Shown here piece after piece: positions 41,039 through 52,334 of a DNA stretch of 64,000 nucleotides. The stretch lies in assembly GCA_029204045.2 (NCBI GenBank), contig CM055076.1, positions 9,206,966 to 9,270,965 on the forward strand, written 5' to 3'. Made by a program: the position numbers and the translations under genes. The notes beneath the pieces were generated by a model. The model did no database searches. It had not been told where the DNA came from and worked only from the letters and a program-made list of their open reading frames with translations. Source of the stretch: Tillandsia leiboldiana. Its lineage: Eukaryota > Streptophyta > Magnoliopsida > Poales > Bromeliaceae. Positions within the stretch are counted from its first letter, which is position 1, and every line of letters starts with the position of its first letter.

Positions 41039-44000
41039 TTATTCCGGAAAATGTTCCCTCTTGTCCGATTCTAATTCCCAAGTAGCTTCGCACTCCTCAT
41101 GATTGCTCCAATGCACCTTTACGTAGGGAATCGATCGATTGCGCGACTTCTTGTCTTCACGTGCCAAGATCCGCACCGGAGTTTTGTCAAAGCTCAAATC
41201 CTCCCGAAACTCAATTGCTGAAGCGCTAATGATGTGCGACGGATCGGGAAGGTACTTCCGGTGCATCGACACATGAAAGACGTTATGCACCCGGTCGAGA
41301 TTTGGTGGCAAAGCCAATCGATAAGCTACCGGACCGATGCGTTCCAAGATCTCAAATGGTCCAACGAACCGCGGGCTCAACTTGCCACGCAAACCGAACC
41401 GTTTGATCCCCTTGGATGGCAAAACCCGGAGCAACACATGCTCCCCGACCTGAAACTGCAAGTCACGACGCCTCCGGTCCGCGTAACTTTTCTGCCGACT
41501 CTGGGCGGTCAACAACCGCTGCCTGATAATGCGCACCTTTGTTTCGGTCTCCTCAACCAAATCTGGACCCAAAAGTTTCCGCTTACCCAAATCATCCCAA
41601 CAGATAGGGATCGACACCGATGCCCATACAAAGCTTCGTACAGCGCCATCTGAATGCTCGCCTGGTAGTTGTTGTTGTAGGCAAACTCCACTAATGGCAT
41701 GAAGCGAAACCATCCCTCACCAAAGTCAAATACGCAAGCTCGGAGCATATCTTCAAGAATCTAAATCACCCGCTCCGACTGTCCGTCACTCTGGGGATGG
41801 AAGGCTGTGCTGAAATGAAGTTTGGTCCCCAAAGCCTGCTGCAAACTCTGCCAAAAGTTCGACACAAACCGAGTGTCTCTGTCGGAAATGATTGATGCCG
41901 GCACACCGTGTAACCTCACAACCTCATTGATGTAAAGTTGCGCTAAACGATCTCGTGACCACGCCGTGTCTATAGGTAAGAAGTGTACCGATTTCGTCAG
42001 TCGGTCCGCATCGTGACCATGCTGCGATCGTGGGAGGCCGGTGACAAAGTCCATCGTGATCCGCTCCCACTTCCACCCAAGTATCGGAAGCAGGTGCAAC
42101 TTCCCTGCCGGACGCTGGTGCTCACCCTTCACCTGTTGACATACTAGGCAATGCGCCACAAAACGCGTCACGTCCCTCTTCATTTTGGGCCACCAGAAGG
42201 TTTGCTTAAGATCCCTGTACATCTTTGTGCCCCCAGGATGTACCGTGTAAGGGGAACAGTGCGCCTCTGCTAAAATTTCCTCCTTCATACCCGACTGGTC
42301 GGGTACACATAACCGTCCTCGGAACCGTATAGAGCTGTCCGCTTCAACCGAAAATCGCCCGCCTGATCTGAAGTGATCCTGCCCCGCACAAGCTGCAATG
42401 GTGCATCCGTCTTTTGACCCTCCAGGATTCGCTCAAACAGAGTAGGTTTGACCACAAGAGCCAATAGACGTGGAACCGTGCCCTCCGGCACAACCTCCAA
42501 ACCCAAACGTTGGAAATCCGCGATTAACCCATCCTGCTGGGTAACCGCGTTAGCTCTTCTGTCTGACCTTTTCTGCTCAGGGCATCGGCTACAACATTCG
42601 CCTTTCCCGGATGGTATTGGATAGCCAAGCCGTAGTCCTTCAACAATTCCAACCAACGCCTTTGCCGCAGGTTCAATTCTTTCTGAGTGAACAAATATTT
42701 AAGGCTCTGGTGATCCGTAAAAACGTCGCAGTGCGCTCCATAAAGGTAATGCCTCCAGAGTTTCAAGGCGAAAACAACTGTTGCAAGTTCAAGATCATGG
42801 GTGGGATAGTTCCGCTCATAATCCTTGAGCTGTCTTGACGCATAAACTATTACCCTCTCCTGCTGCATCAGTACACTACCCAGACCGTTCCGCGAAGCGT
42901 CGTAGTAAACTACAAAATCTTCACCTAGTCTTGGTAGCACTAGCACAGGTGCCCGTGTCAACCTATCCTTGAGTTCCTCAAAGCTCTCCTGGCATTATGG
43001 CGTCCACACAAATTTATCCCCCTTCCGTGTCAAACGGTTCAAAGGGGTGGCAATTTTCGAAAAGCCCTCCACAAAGTGTCTATAATACCCGGCTAGACTT
43101 AAGAAACTACGGATTTCTGTCACGGTAGTCAGTCGAGGCCAATCAGTCACCGACTCCACCTTCTTCGGGTCCACCGCAATACCTGTCACAGAGATGATGT
43201 GTCCCAGAAAAGCCATCTCCCGAAGCCAGAACTCGCATTTCTTGAGCTTAGCGAACAACCCCTGGTCCCTAAGGGTCTGAAGTACCACTCGCAAATGACC
43301 CTCATGCTCCTCATCCGTATGAGAATAAATCGGGATGTCGTCAATAAAGACTACCACAAACTGGTCCAAGTATGGTCTGAAAATTCTATTCATCATGTCC
43401 ATAAATGCCGCTGGGGCATTTGTAAGTTCAAAAGGCATAACCGTAAACTCGTAGTGGCTATATCGTGTTCGGAAAGCCGTTTTCGGGATGTCCTTACCCC
43501 GGACCCTGAGCTGGTGGTAGCCGGACTGTAAATCGATTTTAGAGAACATTGTTGCACCCTGCAATTGATTGAACAAGTCGTCAATCCGAGGCAAAGGGTA
43601 CCTATTCTTTACCGTGACCTTATTTAGCTCATGGTAGTCGATGCACAGACGAAAACTGCCGTCCTTTTTCGCACGAAAAGTACGGCTGCACCCCAAGGCG
43701 ACACGCTCGGCCTGATGAATCCCTTATCCAAGAGATCTTCAAGCTGCGCCTTGAGTTCCTTCAACTCTGCAAAAGCCATCCGGTATGGTGCCTTTGTAAT
43801 AGGTTGTGCGCCCGGGGCAAGCTTGATTGAGAACTCGATCTCCCGTTCAGGGGGCATCCCTGGCAGTTCTTCCGGGAAAACGTCCGGGAAATCCCTCACA
43901 ATCGGAACGTCTGCTAGCAATGCTGAAGGCTGAGAGATCAAATCCACCGAAGCCATGAATGCTACACATCCACCCTCCACCAACCTTCTTGCCCGCGACG

Positions 44001-44400
44001 CATAAATGAAAGATGAGAAGAAAGTGCTCTTACATGCTAAGTATACGTGTTCCGGAAAGCCAGGTTCCTAAAGACGCACTTGGCGCTTCTCGCAGTCAAT
44101 CACCGCCTGATGTTTAGTAAGCCAATCCATCCCAAGTACTACATTGAACTCCCTTAGCGGAATTACCACCAGATTCCATGGACATATCAACCTGCCTAAC
44201 CTTACCGGGCAGGAAGGAATATAGCTACTTGCCTCGAAGGGTTGCCCGGGGGTCTGAACGAACATAATCCTATGAAGGGGTCTCTTCTCCAAACCATGGG
44301 TTTGAGCGAAATTACAAGATATAAAAGAGTGGGATGCTCAAGTGTCGAACAAGGTCCTAGCACGAGAGTCCGAGAGTAGAGTAACACATGCCACTACGTC
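41039..44400 (-). pseudogene. Outer gypsy pol: protease, RT, RNase H, integrase, chromodomain, broken
   Basis: Domains on the minus strand: protease with LFDT-stop-ASHSFIS (the DTG glycine codon is now TGA, about 44342) and VVLGMDWL; RT with FRLCIDYHELNKVTVKNRYP, the IDDLFNQLQGA block and catalytic FIDDI; RNase H with YYDASRNGLGSVLM and YTDHQSLK-type motif (FTDHQSLKYLF); integrase with HPGGTKMYRDLK and CLVCQQVKGEH (zinc) and core residues in MDFVTGL, IISDRDTRF and GQSERVI; and a C-terminal chromodomain (VKVHWSNHEECEATWELE) ending at 41039. A TAG and TGA plus frameshifts near 43660, 42960, 42530, 42290, 41760 and 41600 break it. The chromodomain marks it as a chromovirus, a group whose integrases are thought to target chromatin marks. 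Confidence 0.9.
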
Positions 44401-44418
44401 CTCCGGCGGGTCTGTCCC

Positions 44419-44624
44419 CTACTGAGCCATTGAGTAAACCCTCCCACCGGACTGCGGCGAGGCCCCCTCCTCACGTCGTGATGCTGAAGAGCGCCCGGCC
44501 GAGACCGAAGGAGGTTTCCCCCGGCCATGGCGTTGCGGCATGGGTGTAGAAGCTGCTGAAGATGTTGTTCCCGGGTTCAGGGGGCAGTTGGAGCGGAAGT
44601 GCCCCAGCTTGCCGCAACGGAAAC
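44419..44624 (-). pseudogene. Outer gypsy gag, 3' piece
   Basis: Begins within the zinc knuckle (RCGKLGHFRSNCPL) and ends at SMAQ-stop. Its upstream half lies at 55424-56525, across the inner element. The split falls between the first Cys and second Cys of the CCHC finger (CF/RCGKLGHFRSNC). Confidence 0.9.
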
Positions 44625-47600
44625 TGTCACGCCCCGGAACCCGGGCTCGCCAACAGATCCGCCGTGCACACGGGATTTCCCGAGTACACGAAGCGCTGGT
44701 AACCTGCTCAGATATCGGATGTACAATAAAGGAGCATAATACAGAGCTGAAATAGAAGAACCACATAATATCTTATACTGGGACTAAAAATAAACTGTAA
44801 TATGTACAATAATCTCCCAGCTCACCAAAATAATACAACCAGCTGGCGAAAACCAGACTCAAAATAAAAGGAGAATATCACAGTCTGAGTGAAGGGTACA
44901 ACGTCTATCTACAGCTCTCAGTCTCCCAGGAGATCTATCTACTCAGCGATCCCCTTACCTTTATCAGCCGCTGATAGCCTAGCAGCTCCCGCAGACGACT
45001 CTGCAAAATAAAGAAGAAGAAAGAGAAAACAATAATGGGGGTGAGAACTACCAGATAAACCAGTAGCCTCCCCTAGTGGGCAAAACCTCAACTCTGACGC
45101 ACCCACTAGGACTACTAGAGGCCAGAAAGGAAAAAGTGGTAAGGCTGTAAGCAGAACTGCTGAATAAAGGGGAAACCACCACTAGCATGCCTCTAAATGC
45201 AGTGCCAAAAGGAATGACTGTATGTATGCCTCAGTATCTAACATGCCTGCCTGAATAAACCCAATCTTATGTCACCAGTAAAACTGGTACTGCCTGCTGC
45301 GCCTTGCCTGCCCAAATCGGGTATGCTGGCCAATGCATAACACCGATAGGGAATGAGAGTCTCAAGGACTCAAGCCTGCCTGTAACACACTCCGGAGTGG
45401 CACTCGAGGGGAGCGACCCACACGAGTAAAAGTACCTCAGTAATAAGTATCATAAGTGTCGTAAACAGCAGGACTGGATCATGACTATGATCAAAGTGGA
45501 AAAAGCCATCCACTAAGAAACCCTGATCTGATGCCATAGTACTCAATAAGTGGGAAAAACCATCCACTAGAGAAAAACCCGATCCCCTGCTGATGCCTAA
45601 AATAAACCAGACTCAACCCCATTCTGATGCAAGGATAAACATCCGGCCGACCGCCTACAGTCCGCGGTCACCGCAACACCCCACAAGTTTATAATCTAAC
45701 ATAACCTTGGCTATACTATCCCAAACCCCTGCTCATACTCGAGCGACAAGCAACTGAAAGCAAAAGAGAGCAATAAAACATGTCAAGTCTTAATATGATA
45801 GTGTAGCAATAAATAGTGGCCCTACCTGATGTCCGGGCATGCATGCAACTGTCTTTATTTTAGAAGTTGTAAAATAGTGTCAAAGATTTGAAAAGATTGA
45901 TTTACTGAATAAAAGTCATTTGCATGCGAGATTATAGCCTTTGTCTCAATCACAGTGTCCCAATATAAGTCATCATATCATCTGTGGAGTTATATTAATT
46001 TTTAGGAGAGTTCGTCCCAGCGGTTCTCATCAATTGTCCTGTTAGTAGTCCTGTTAGTAGTCCCAATAGTTCTCATCAATTTAGTTTGTCCCAATTGTTC
46101 TCATCAATTGCCATATTAGTTTGTCCCAATTGTTCTCATCAATTGTCATATTAGTTTGTCCCAATTGTTCTCATCAATTGTCATATTAGTTTGTCCCAAT
46201 TGTTCTCATCAATTGTCATATTAAATTTTAGGGGAGTTCCAGTAATCCCAGTGAGCTTGTCAAAAATGAGGTAAGCAACAACCGCCCACCTCGAGCAGCT
46301 CAAACTACACCTCAGGTAGTCTCTTGGTTGTCCACAGTCCCCTAGAACTGCTGTCTGCCGAAAACGGTGCCCTACAGCAACACACATTGCACAGGGTGTA
46401 ACTATAGTATTCATAAAAATACAGCTTTTGCTGTTTTTCAAATGGCACGAAAAGAGAGGAGTTTTTCACCTCTGTATAGTGCTCAGAAAAATCCAGAAAA
46501 ATTACGGTTGCGTTCCTCGCGAAGAGTAGATCAAAATCGACTCTTTAAACATCTCGATCTGATGCTCCTACGCCAAGATAAAAATCGGAGAAGTTGACGC
46601 TGCCCAGAAATTTCCACAGCAAAAAGGGGGGTCAAAGAGACCTCGGGAAACGTGCCAAAAGTACGAAATGGAGCAAAGTGATCAACACGGAAATCGAAGC
46701 CTTACCTCTTAGGAACGCGCTGTCGCAAAAATCGTCCAAAAATTCCTCCTGGTTAGCCCACAGGGAATTTTCGACGGAACTGCGACGGGAAATGGGCCGA
46801 AAAAGAAAACCGTCGCAGTGCGCCGCGTCGCAGATAACTCACTAACTGTAACTCCAAAAATTCTGAGATTTGGAGGAGAGAGAGAAGAGAGAGAGAGGAA
46901 GAAATTTCGTAGAGGGCACTTTCTCTGGTTCTCTCTCTAAGGGCTCGAAAACCGAGGTGCAAAGAGAGGGGGGTGGGGGGCCCTATTTATAATGGGCTGA
47001 GGCTCCACACAGGATCGGATCCGAACAGGAAACACCGAAACGGGCCAACCAAAACGCGCCACGTGTCCACAAAACAGGGAACATCCTGTGCAAGGGCCAC
47101 TCAGAAGACGCCACGTGTCCACGTGGAGCACGGGCCCGGTCCCCGCGCCGGGTCTTCCGGAAGATGTCGGCCAATCCGGGTGTGCCACGTGTCACAGTCC
47201 CCGTGGGCTTCTAGAAGCCGGCCAGCCAATCGGGAGCCGCCACGTGGCACGGGGGTTATTCGGTGCTCCCGGTGCACGCCAGGCCCATGGACCGCGCACC
47301 CGAGCCCCCGCCCGCGCCTGCGCCGCCGCCCTCTGCCGCTGTGCCGCCGCTGCGCCGCCGCCCGCCGCCGTGCGCCGCCGCCCGCCGCCGCTCGCCGGTC
47401 GCCGGAACAGTAATTCCGGCGGCCGGAGTTACTGTTCCGGCGTGAACAGTACCGAGGTGCCGAAAAATTAAAGTAAATATACCGTTTCGATCGTTTTCGC
47501 GCGCTGAGTCCAAATACGACGTCCATTTTGCCAAATTCTCATCCGAAATTTTGCCGAAAGCTCCCGGAAAATTCTATTTGCTCCGATTTTCGCGCAGAGT

Positions 47601-47708
47601 CTATATTAAATATCCAATTTCGATTCTACAAGCTCTGCTTCACCGGATAAGCTCCCTACAGTCACTGTTTAATGTTGCACAGTTCCTGCGGGAGTCCGGA
47701 TCATCACA
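44625..47708 (-). repeat. 3' LTR of the inner Tekay element
   Basis: 3,084 bp. It holds a 36-bp minisatellite (46077-46225), an ACGT-rich GC segment (47080-47450) and GAGA repeats near 46880. Reading frames here are shared with the other LTR and look like chance frames in GC-rich DNA. Confidence 0.97.
46077..46225 (+). repeat. 36-bp tandem repeat inside the Tekay LTR
   Basis: About four units of TTAGTTTGTCCCAATTG and TTCTCATCAATTGTCATA. An identical array is in the partner LTR at about 53787-53935. Confidence 0.9.
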
Positions 47709-47761
47709 TCCTCCCCCACTAAAAAGAGTTTCGTCCTCGAAACGAGACTAAACAATAATCC

Positions 47762-50700
47762 TCAGTCCGATGTCTCGAATAAGTAGGGGTGAGCATCCCT
47801 CATCTCCGACTCGAGCTCCCATGTAGCCTCGCGCTCGTCATGATTGCTCCATTGGATCTTCACATAGGGAATGGCCCGACTGCGTAATTCTTTCATCTCT
47901 CGATCCAGAACTCGCAGTGGGCGTTCTTCATACCTCAAATCCTCGCCGATCTCAAGCGGTGTGAAGTCGATGACGTGCGATGGGTCGAAGATATACTTCC
48001 TCAAAGTAGAAACATGAAATACATCATGGACACCAGCAAGCCTTGGAGGAAGTGCGAGTCGGTAGGCAACTGGCCCGATACGCCCCAATACCTCAAAGGG
48101 TCCAATATATCAGGGGCTAAGTTTCCCACGAATGCCGAACCTCCTGATTCCTTTGGACGGCGAGACTTTTAGGAATACATGATCTCCAACCTGAAATTCT
48201 AAGTCTCGTCGCCGAACGTCGGCATAGCTCCTCTGTCGGTTTTGGGCGGTCTGAAGATGCTTTCCAATCACCCGGACCTTCTCTTCTGCCTCTATCAAGA
48301 CATCTGGTCCCAAGGTCCGCCTCTCATCTACGTCACTCCAATAAAGTGGTGATCGACACTTGCGTCCATACAATGCTTCAAACGGAGCCATCTGAATGCT
48401 CGCTTGAAAGCTATTGTTGTACGCGAATTCAGCCAAAGATAAATGCCGAATCCACCCTCCGCCGAAATCCAAGACACAAGCCCTCAGCATGTCCTCCAGG
48501 ATTTGTATCGTCCGTTCTGACTGTCCATCCGTCTGCGGATGAAAAGCAGTACTGAACCTAAGCTGAGTTCCCAAGGTTGTCTGCAAACTCATCCAGAAAC
48601 GTGAAACAAACCTCGGGTCTCAATCTGATACAATGGAGGCTGGTACTCCATGTAATCTAACTATCTCATCTAGATATAGCTGGGCTAGTCGCTCAAGTGG
48701 CCACGTAGCCTGCATGGGCAGAAGTGCGCCGACTTGATAAGTCTATCTACAACTACCCAGATAGCGTCTGCTCCTCCCTGGGCCCTCGGTAGTCCGACCA
48801 CAAAGTCCATTGTAATGTGGTCCCATTTCCACTCGGGGATTGGGAGACTTTGTAACTTGCCAGCTGGCACTAGATGCTCAGCTTTCACTTGCTGACAAGT
48901 TAAACACTGGGCCACAAATCTCCCAATATCCCTTTTCATGCCTTTCCACCAGAAGTGTGCCTTGAGGTCTTTATACATCTTAGTCCCACCAGGATGTAGG
49001 GTATAAGGTGTATAATGGGCCTCTCGCAATATCTGTTCTCTAATCTCCACATGTATTGGCACACATGCTCGGTTCCTGTACCTCAGTACTCCCGAGGCAT
49101 CTACCGTAAAGTCTCCTGACTGATCACTCGGAATATGATCTCTAATCCTGGCCAAGTGGGGGTCCTCACTCTGTTTCTCTTTGATCCTGTCCAGCAGAGT
49201 GGGCTGCAAGACTAAAGATGTCAGTCTAGCAGTGACCCCAGGGGACACAACCTCTATCTCGAGTCGTCTCATTTCCTCTAATAGCGGTGCCTGGTCTGTG
49301 ATCAACATAGACAAACTTTGCACCGCCCTCCTACTCAAGGCGTCAGCGACCACATTAGCCTTGCCTGGGTGGTAGAGAATATCATAATATTTTAATAGCT
49401 CTAACCACCTACGTTGCCTCAAATTCAACTCCTTCTGTGTGAACAGGTATTTTAGGCTCTTGTGGTCGGTGTAGATTTCACAATGCTCCCCATATAGATA
49501 ATGACGCCAAAGCTTCAGTGCAAACACTACAGCAGCAAGCTCCAAGTCATGGGTAGGGTAATTCTTCTCATAATCCTTGAGTTGCCTTGATGCGTAAGCA
49601 ATTACCCTCCCTTCCTGCATCAGCACACAACCAAGTCCGTTGTGTGATGCATCACTATAGATCACATATCCTTTTCCCATAACAGGAAGGGAAAGGATAG
49701 GAGCGGTCATCAGTTTATTCTTCAGCTCCTCAAAGCTCTTTTGACAGTCCTCACTCCAGATAAACTTCACTCCCTTACGCGTCAAGCGAGTGAGGGGTGT
49801 GGAGAGCTTCGCAAAGCCTTCCACAAAAAACCGACGGTAATACCCAGCTAAACCCATAAAACTACGTACCTCAGAAACCGTCGTTGGTCGGGGCCAATCC
49901 CGAACCGCCTCAATCTTCGCTGGGTCCACTGCCACACCTGCGGCAGAAATCACATGGCCCAAGAAGACTACCTCCCGAAGCCAAAACTCGCACTTTGCCA
50001 GCTTGGCATACAACTTCTTTTCTCGCAGAAGTTGCAGCACAACCTTTAAGTGCTTCTCATGCTCAATATCACTTCGGGAGTAAATCAAGATATCATCAAC
50101 GAATACTACTACGAATCGATCCAAGTATAGTCGGAAGATCCGGTTCATTAAATCCATGAATGCGGCAGGGGCATTAGTTAGCCCAAAAGGCATAACTGTA
50201 AATTCATAATGCCCATACCGTGATCAAAATGCCGTTTCGGAATATCTACGGCCTTCACCTTCAACTGGTGGTAACCGGACTGCAAATCTATCTTAGAGAA
50301 GACGCAAGACCCTTGCAGCTGATCAAAAAGATCATCGATGCGCGGCAAAGGGTATTTGTTCTAGATGGTCACTTTATTTAATTCTCTATAATCCACACGT
50401 AGCCGAAGTGACCCATCCATCTTCTTTACGAATAGCACCGGCGCACCCCAAGGTGATACACTCAGCCTAATAAAGCCCTTATCCATTAAATCCTGGAGTT
50501 GCGCCTTAAGCTCTCGCAGCTCAGCCGGTGCCATCCGGTAAGGAGCCTTAGAGATTGGCGCAGTTCCTGGAACTACGTTAATCACGAACTCAATCTCCCT
50601 ATCTGGCGGCATGCTAGACAGCTCAGGTGGGAAAACATCCGGGAACTCGCGGGCAATAGGGATATCCCCGAGTCCCGGCGCCGCCGTAGGCCCCTCAACA

Positions 50701-51060
50701 ACACTAGCCAAAAAGGCTACACATCCTCGACGGATCATCAGCCTCGCTCGGGAAGTCGAAATCATAGAGGCAAAGAAAGCGCTCTGACATTCCCGATATA
50801 CCAACATTTTCTGGCTTTCTAAAAGTGACGGTCCTTGCGGCACAATCAATAGTCGCAAAATACCGAGCCAACCAGTCCAACCCGAGGACCACATCGAAGT
50901 CCTTCAGTTGACTCAGGTCCAATAGGTCTACTGGCATAATCCAGGACTCGATCTAAATCGGGTGGGGCTAACAGCACTCCTCCATGTGCAGAGTTCAATC
51001 GGGAATCTACACCTTCTGTGCACAAGGTGAGAGTCCTATTCCTAACCCTATGCAATGATG
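47762..51060 (-). pseudogene. Inner Tekay pol: protease remnant, RT, RNase H, integrase, chromodomain
   Basis: Minus-strand order: protease remnant with FDVVLGLDWLARY but no readable D-S/T-G active site (the region near 51090 reads only as damaged frames); RT N-terminus (DVFPPELSSMPPDREIEF to RELNKVTI) ending at a TAG at 50361-50363. After a frameshift near 50195 the frame is long and open (50193-48685), with FVDDILIYS, RNase H (YSDASHNGLGCVLM, IYTDHKSLKYLF), integrase zinc region (HPGGTKMYKDLK, CLTCQQVKAEH) and MDFVVGLPR. A break near 48690-48710 is followed by GQSERTI and the rest of the integrase, a TGA near 48108, and the chromodomain (VKIQWSNHDEREATWELE) to 47762. Non-autonomous as it stands. 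Confidence 0.9.
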
Positions 51061-51112
51061 TACATTCTCTACAAATAAAAGAGATGCCCCTATAAAAACG
51101 AGGTACGAGTCC

Positions 51113-52057
51113 TTATGCCAGAAAGTAAATCATACCTGCCTCCACTCGATCAGCCATAGCAGAATCCCTTGCCTGCGCTAAGCCATCTTGACTGCTCAAC
51201 AACGGCTGTCTCTCTCCAGAAGGGCGGGGGAATGAAACTTGATCTCCTTGAAGATCTGTCGGTGAAGCTCCCGGTCGTAGCTGGAAAGGGGCAGGGACAG
51301 ATGTCGAAGTAGGTGCCACCGTTATCCCCGAAGGACACGTAACTCGCACGTGCCCGGGCTGTCCGCACTTGAAACAGCGGCCGAACCTCAAGTCACAAGC
51401 ACCTGAAGTGTGCTGACCTTCGCAGAAAATGCACCTAACTATAGACTGAGGCTGCCTTACCTGCTGTTGCTGCTGCCTATGCCGCTGAGGCCTCTGTGAC
51501 CTCTGCTGGGATGCGGTAGGGGCCAATGCTGAAAAAGGTGCTACTAAAACCTGAAAGGGGCACGTAGGTCGGATGTGGCCTGGCTGCCCACATCGGAAGC
51601 ATCGACCCTCCCTCAAGCCACAGGTATTTGATGAATGCTGCCCCCTACAGAAAATGCATCGGACCGACGCCCGAGACTGTCGAGACTGCTGCTGCGGAGG
51701 CCTCTGCGATCTACCAGGTCCTCGTCGATCAAGACGCCCACGGCCCGTAGACTGGGGCCGCAGGGGTCGTGGTGGTCTCCCTGAACTGGCCAGTCCATCA
51801 TTATCTGGGGCGGGGCGTTTCTTGTCTGGACGCTGCTCGAAAGTCCTGGCCCCTTCGTCAACCGCCAAGTCACCTCTCTGCGCCAGCAACTGCTCCAGGC
51901 GTTGGTCCTGTCGAAAGCTTCTTGCCACCAAATGGGTCACCAAGGACCGTAGTTCTCCCAGCTCAGCAGATACCGCCTGCTCGGGCTTCTCAGAAGGGGT
52001 AGAAATATCCCCGACGGAAAAATAACGACGGGGTGACATACTGTCACCAAAAGCCAC
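51113..52057 (-). CDS. Gag-like protein with four zinc knuckles, lacking the capsid-type core
   Basis: Open frame of 314 codons. The N-terminus has a helical block (AELGELRSLVTHLVARSFRQ) and an Arg/Gln-rich linker. Four CCHC knuckles follow as two pairs: CIFCRGQHSSNTC with CFRCGQPGHIRPTC, then CIFCEGQHTSGAC with CFKCGQPGHVRVTC. The pairs look like an internal duplication. The usual Retrotrans_gag core (the WW...F...FF...F region seen in the outer element) is absent, and only about 280 bp separate the ATG from the 5' LTR. It would bind RNA but could hardly form particles alone. The ATG choice is the first in frame. It ends before the damaged protease. Confidence 0.75.
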   Translation of the reverse strand: MAFGDSMSPRRYFSVGDISTPSEKPEQAVSAELGELRSLVTHLVARSFRQDQRLEQLLAQRGDLAVDEGARTFEQRPDKKRPAPDNDGLASSGRPPRPLRPQSTGRGRLDRRGPGRSQRPPQQQSRQSRASVRCIFCRGQHSSNTCGLREGRCFRCGQPGHIRPTCPFQVLVAPFSALAPTASQQRSQRPQRHRQQQQQVRQPQSIVRCIFCEGQHTSGACDLRFGRCFKCGQPGHVRVTCPSGITVAPTSTSVPAPFQLRPGASPTDLQGDQVSFPRPSGERQPLLSSQDGLAQARDSAMADRVEAGMIYFLA

Positions 52058-52316
52058 AAATCAGCAAAATAAAATTCCACACGACCCAATCTAGCGAAAG
52101 TCAAAGACATTCCCCTATTTCTGTGACTTTATGTTGTCTGCAGCCAACATAACTGTTCACCAGAAATGGGGTATGTCGGTCTCTCTTCACTTACTTGGAA
52201 GAGTCAAACAAATAAATCAACGACTTTCGCAAAATGTCACGTCTCTCGCGCCCTATTATCCTAGGGTCTACCAAAAGCCTAGGGTTTCCTAAGTCCCAAC
52301 TGACCTATCCCTAAGC

Positions 52317-52329
52317 TCTGATACCAACT
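52317..52329 (-). other. Primer-binding site of the inner Tekay element
   Basis: Minus strand TTGGTATCAGAGC, matching the 3' end of plant initiator tRNA-Met. It lies a few bases inside the 5' LTR (GATTAAG spacer). Confidence 0.9.
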
Positions 52330-52334
52330 TAATC

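Noticed and set aside
46973..47534. Open frames repeated at 46973-47534 and 54683-55244
   Set aside because: Their repetition is due only to the two LTR copies. Composition shows no sign of protein selection.
52317..52329. tRNA gene fragments at TGGTATCAGAGC motifs
   Set aside because: These are primer-binding sites complementary to the tRNA 3' end. No cloverleaf can be drawn around them.
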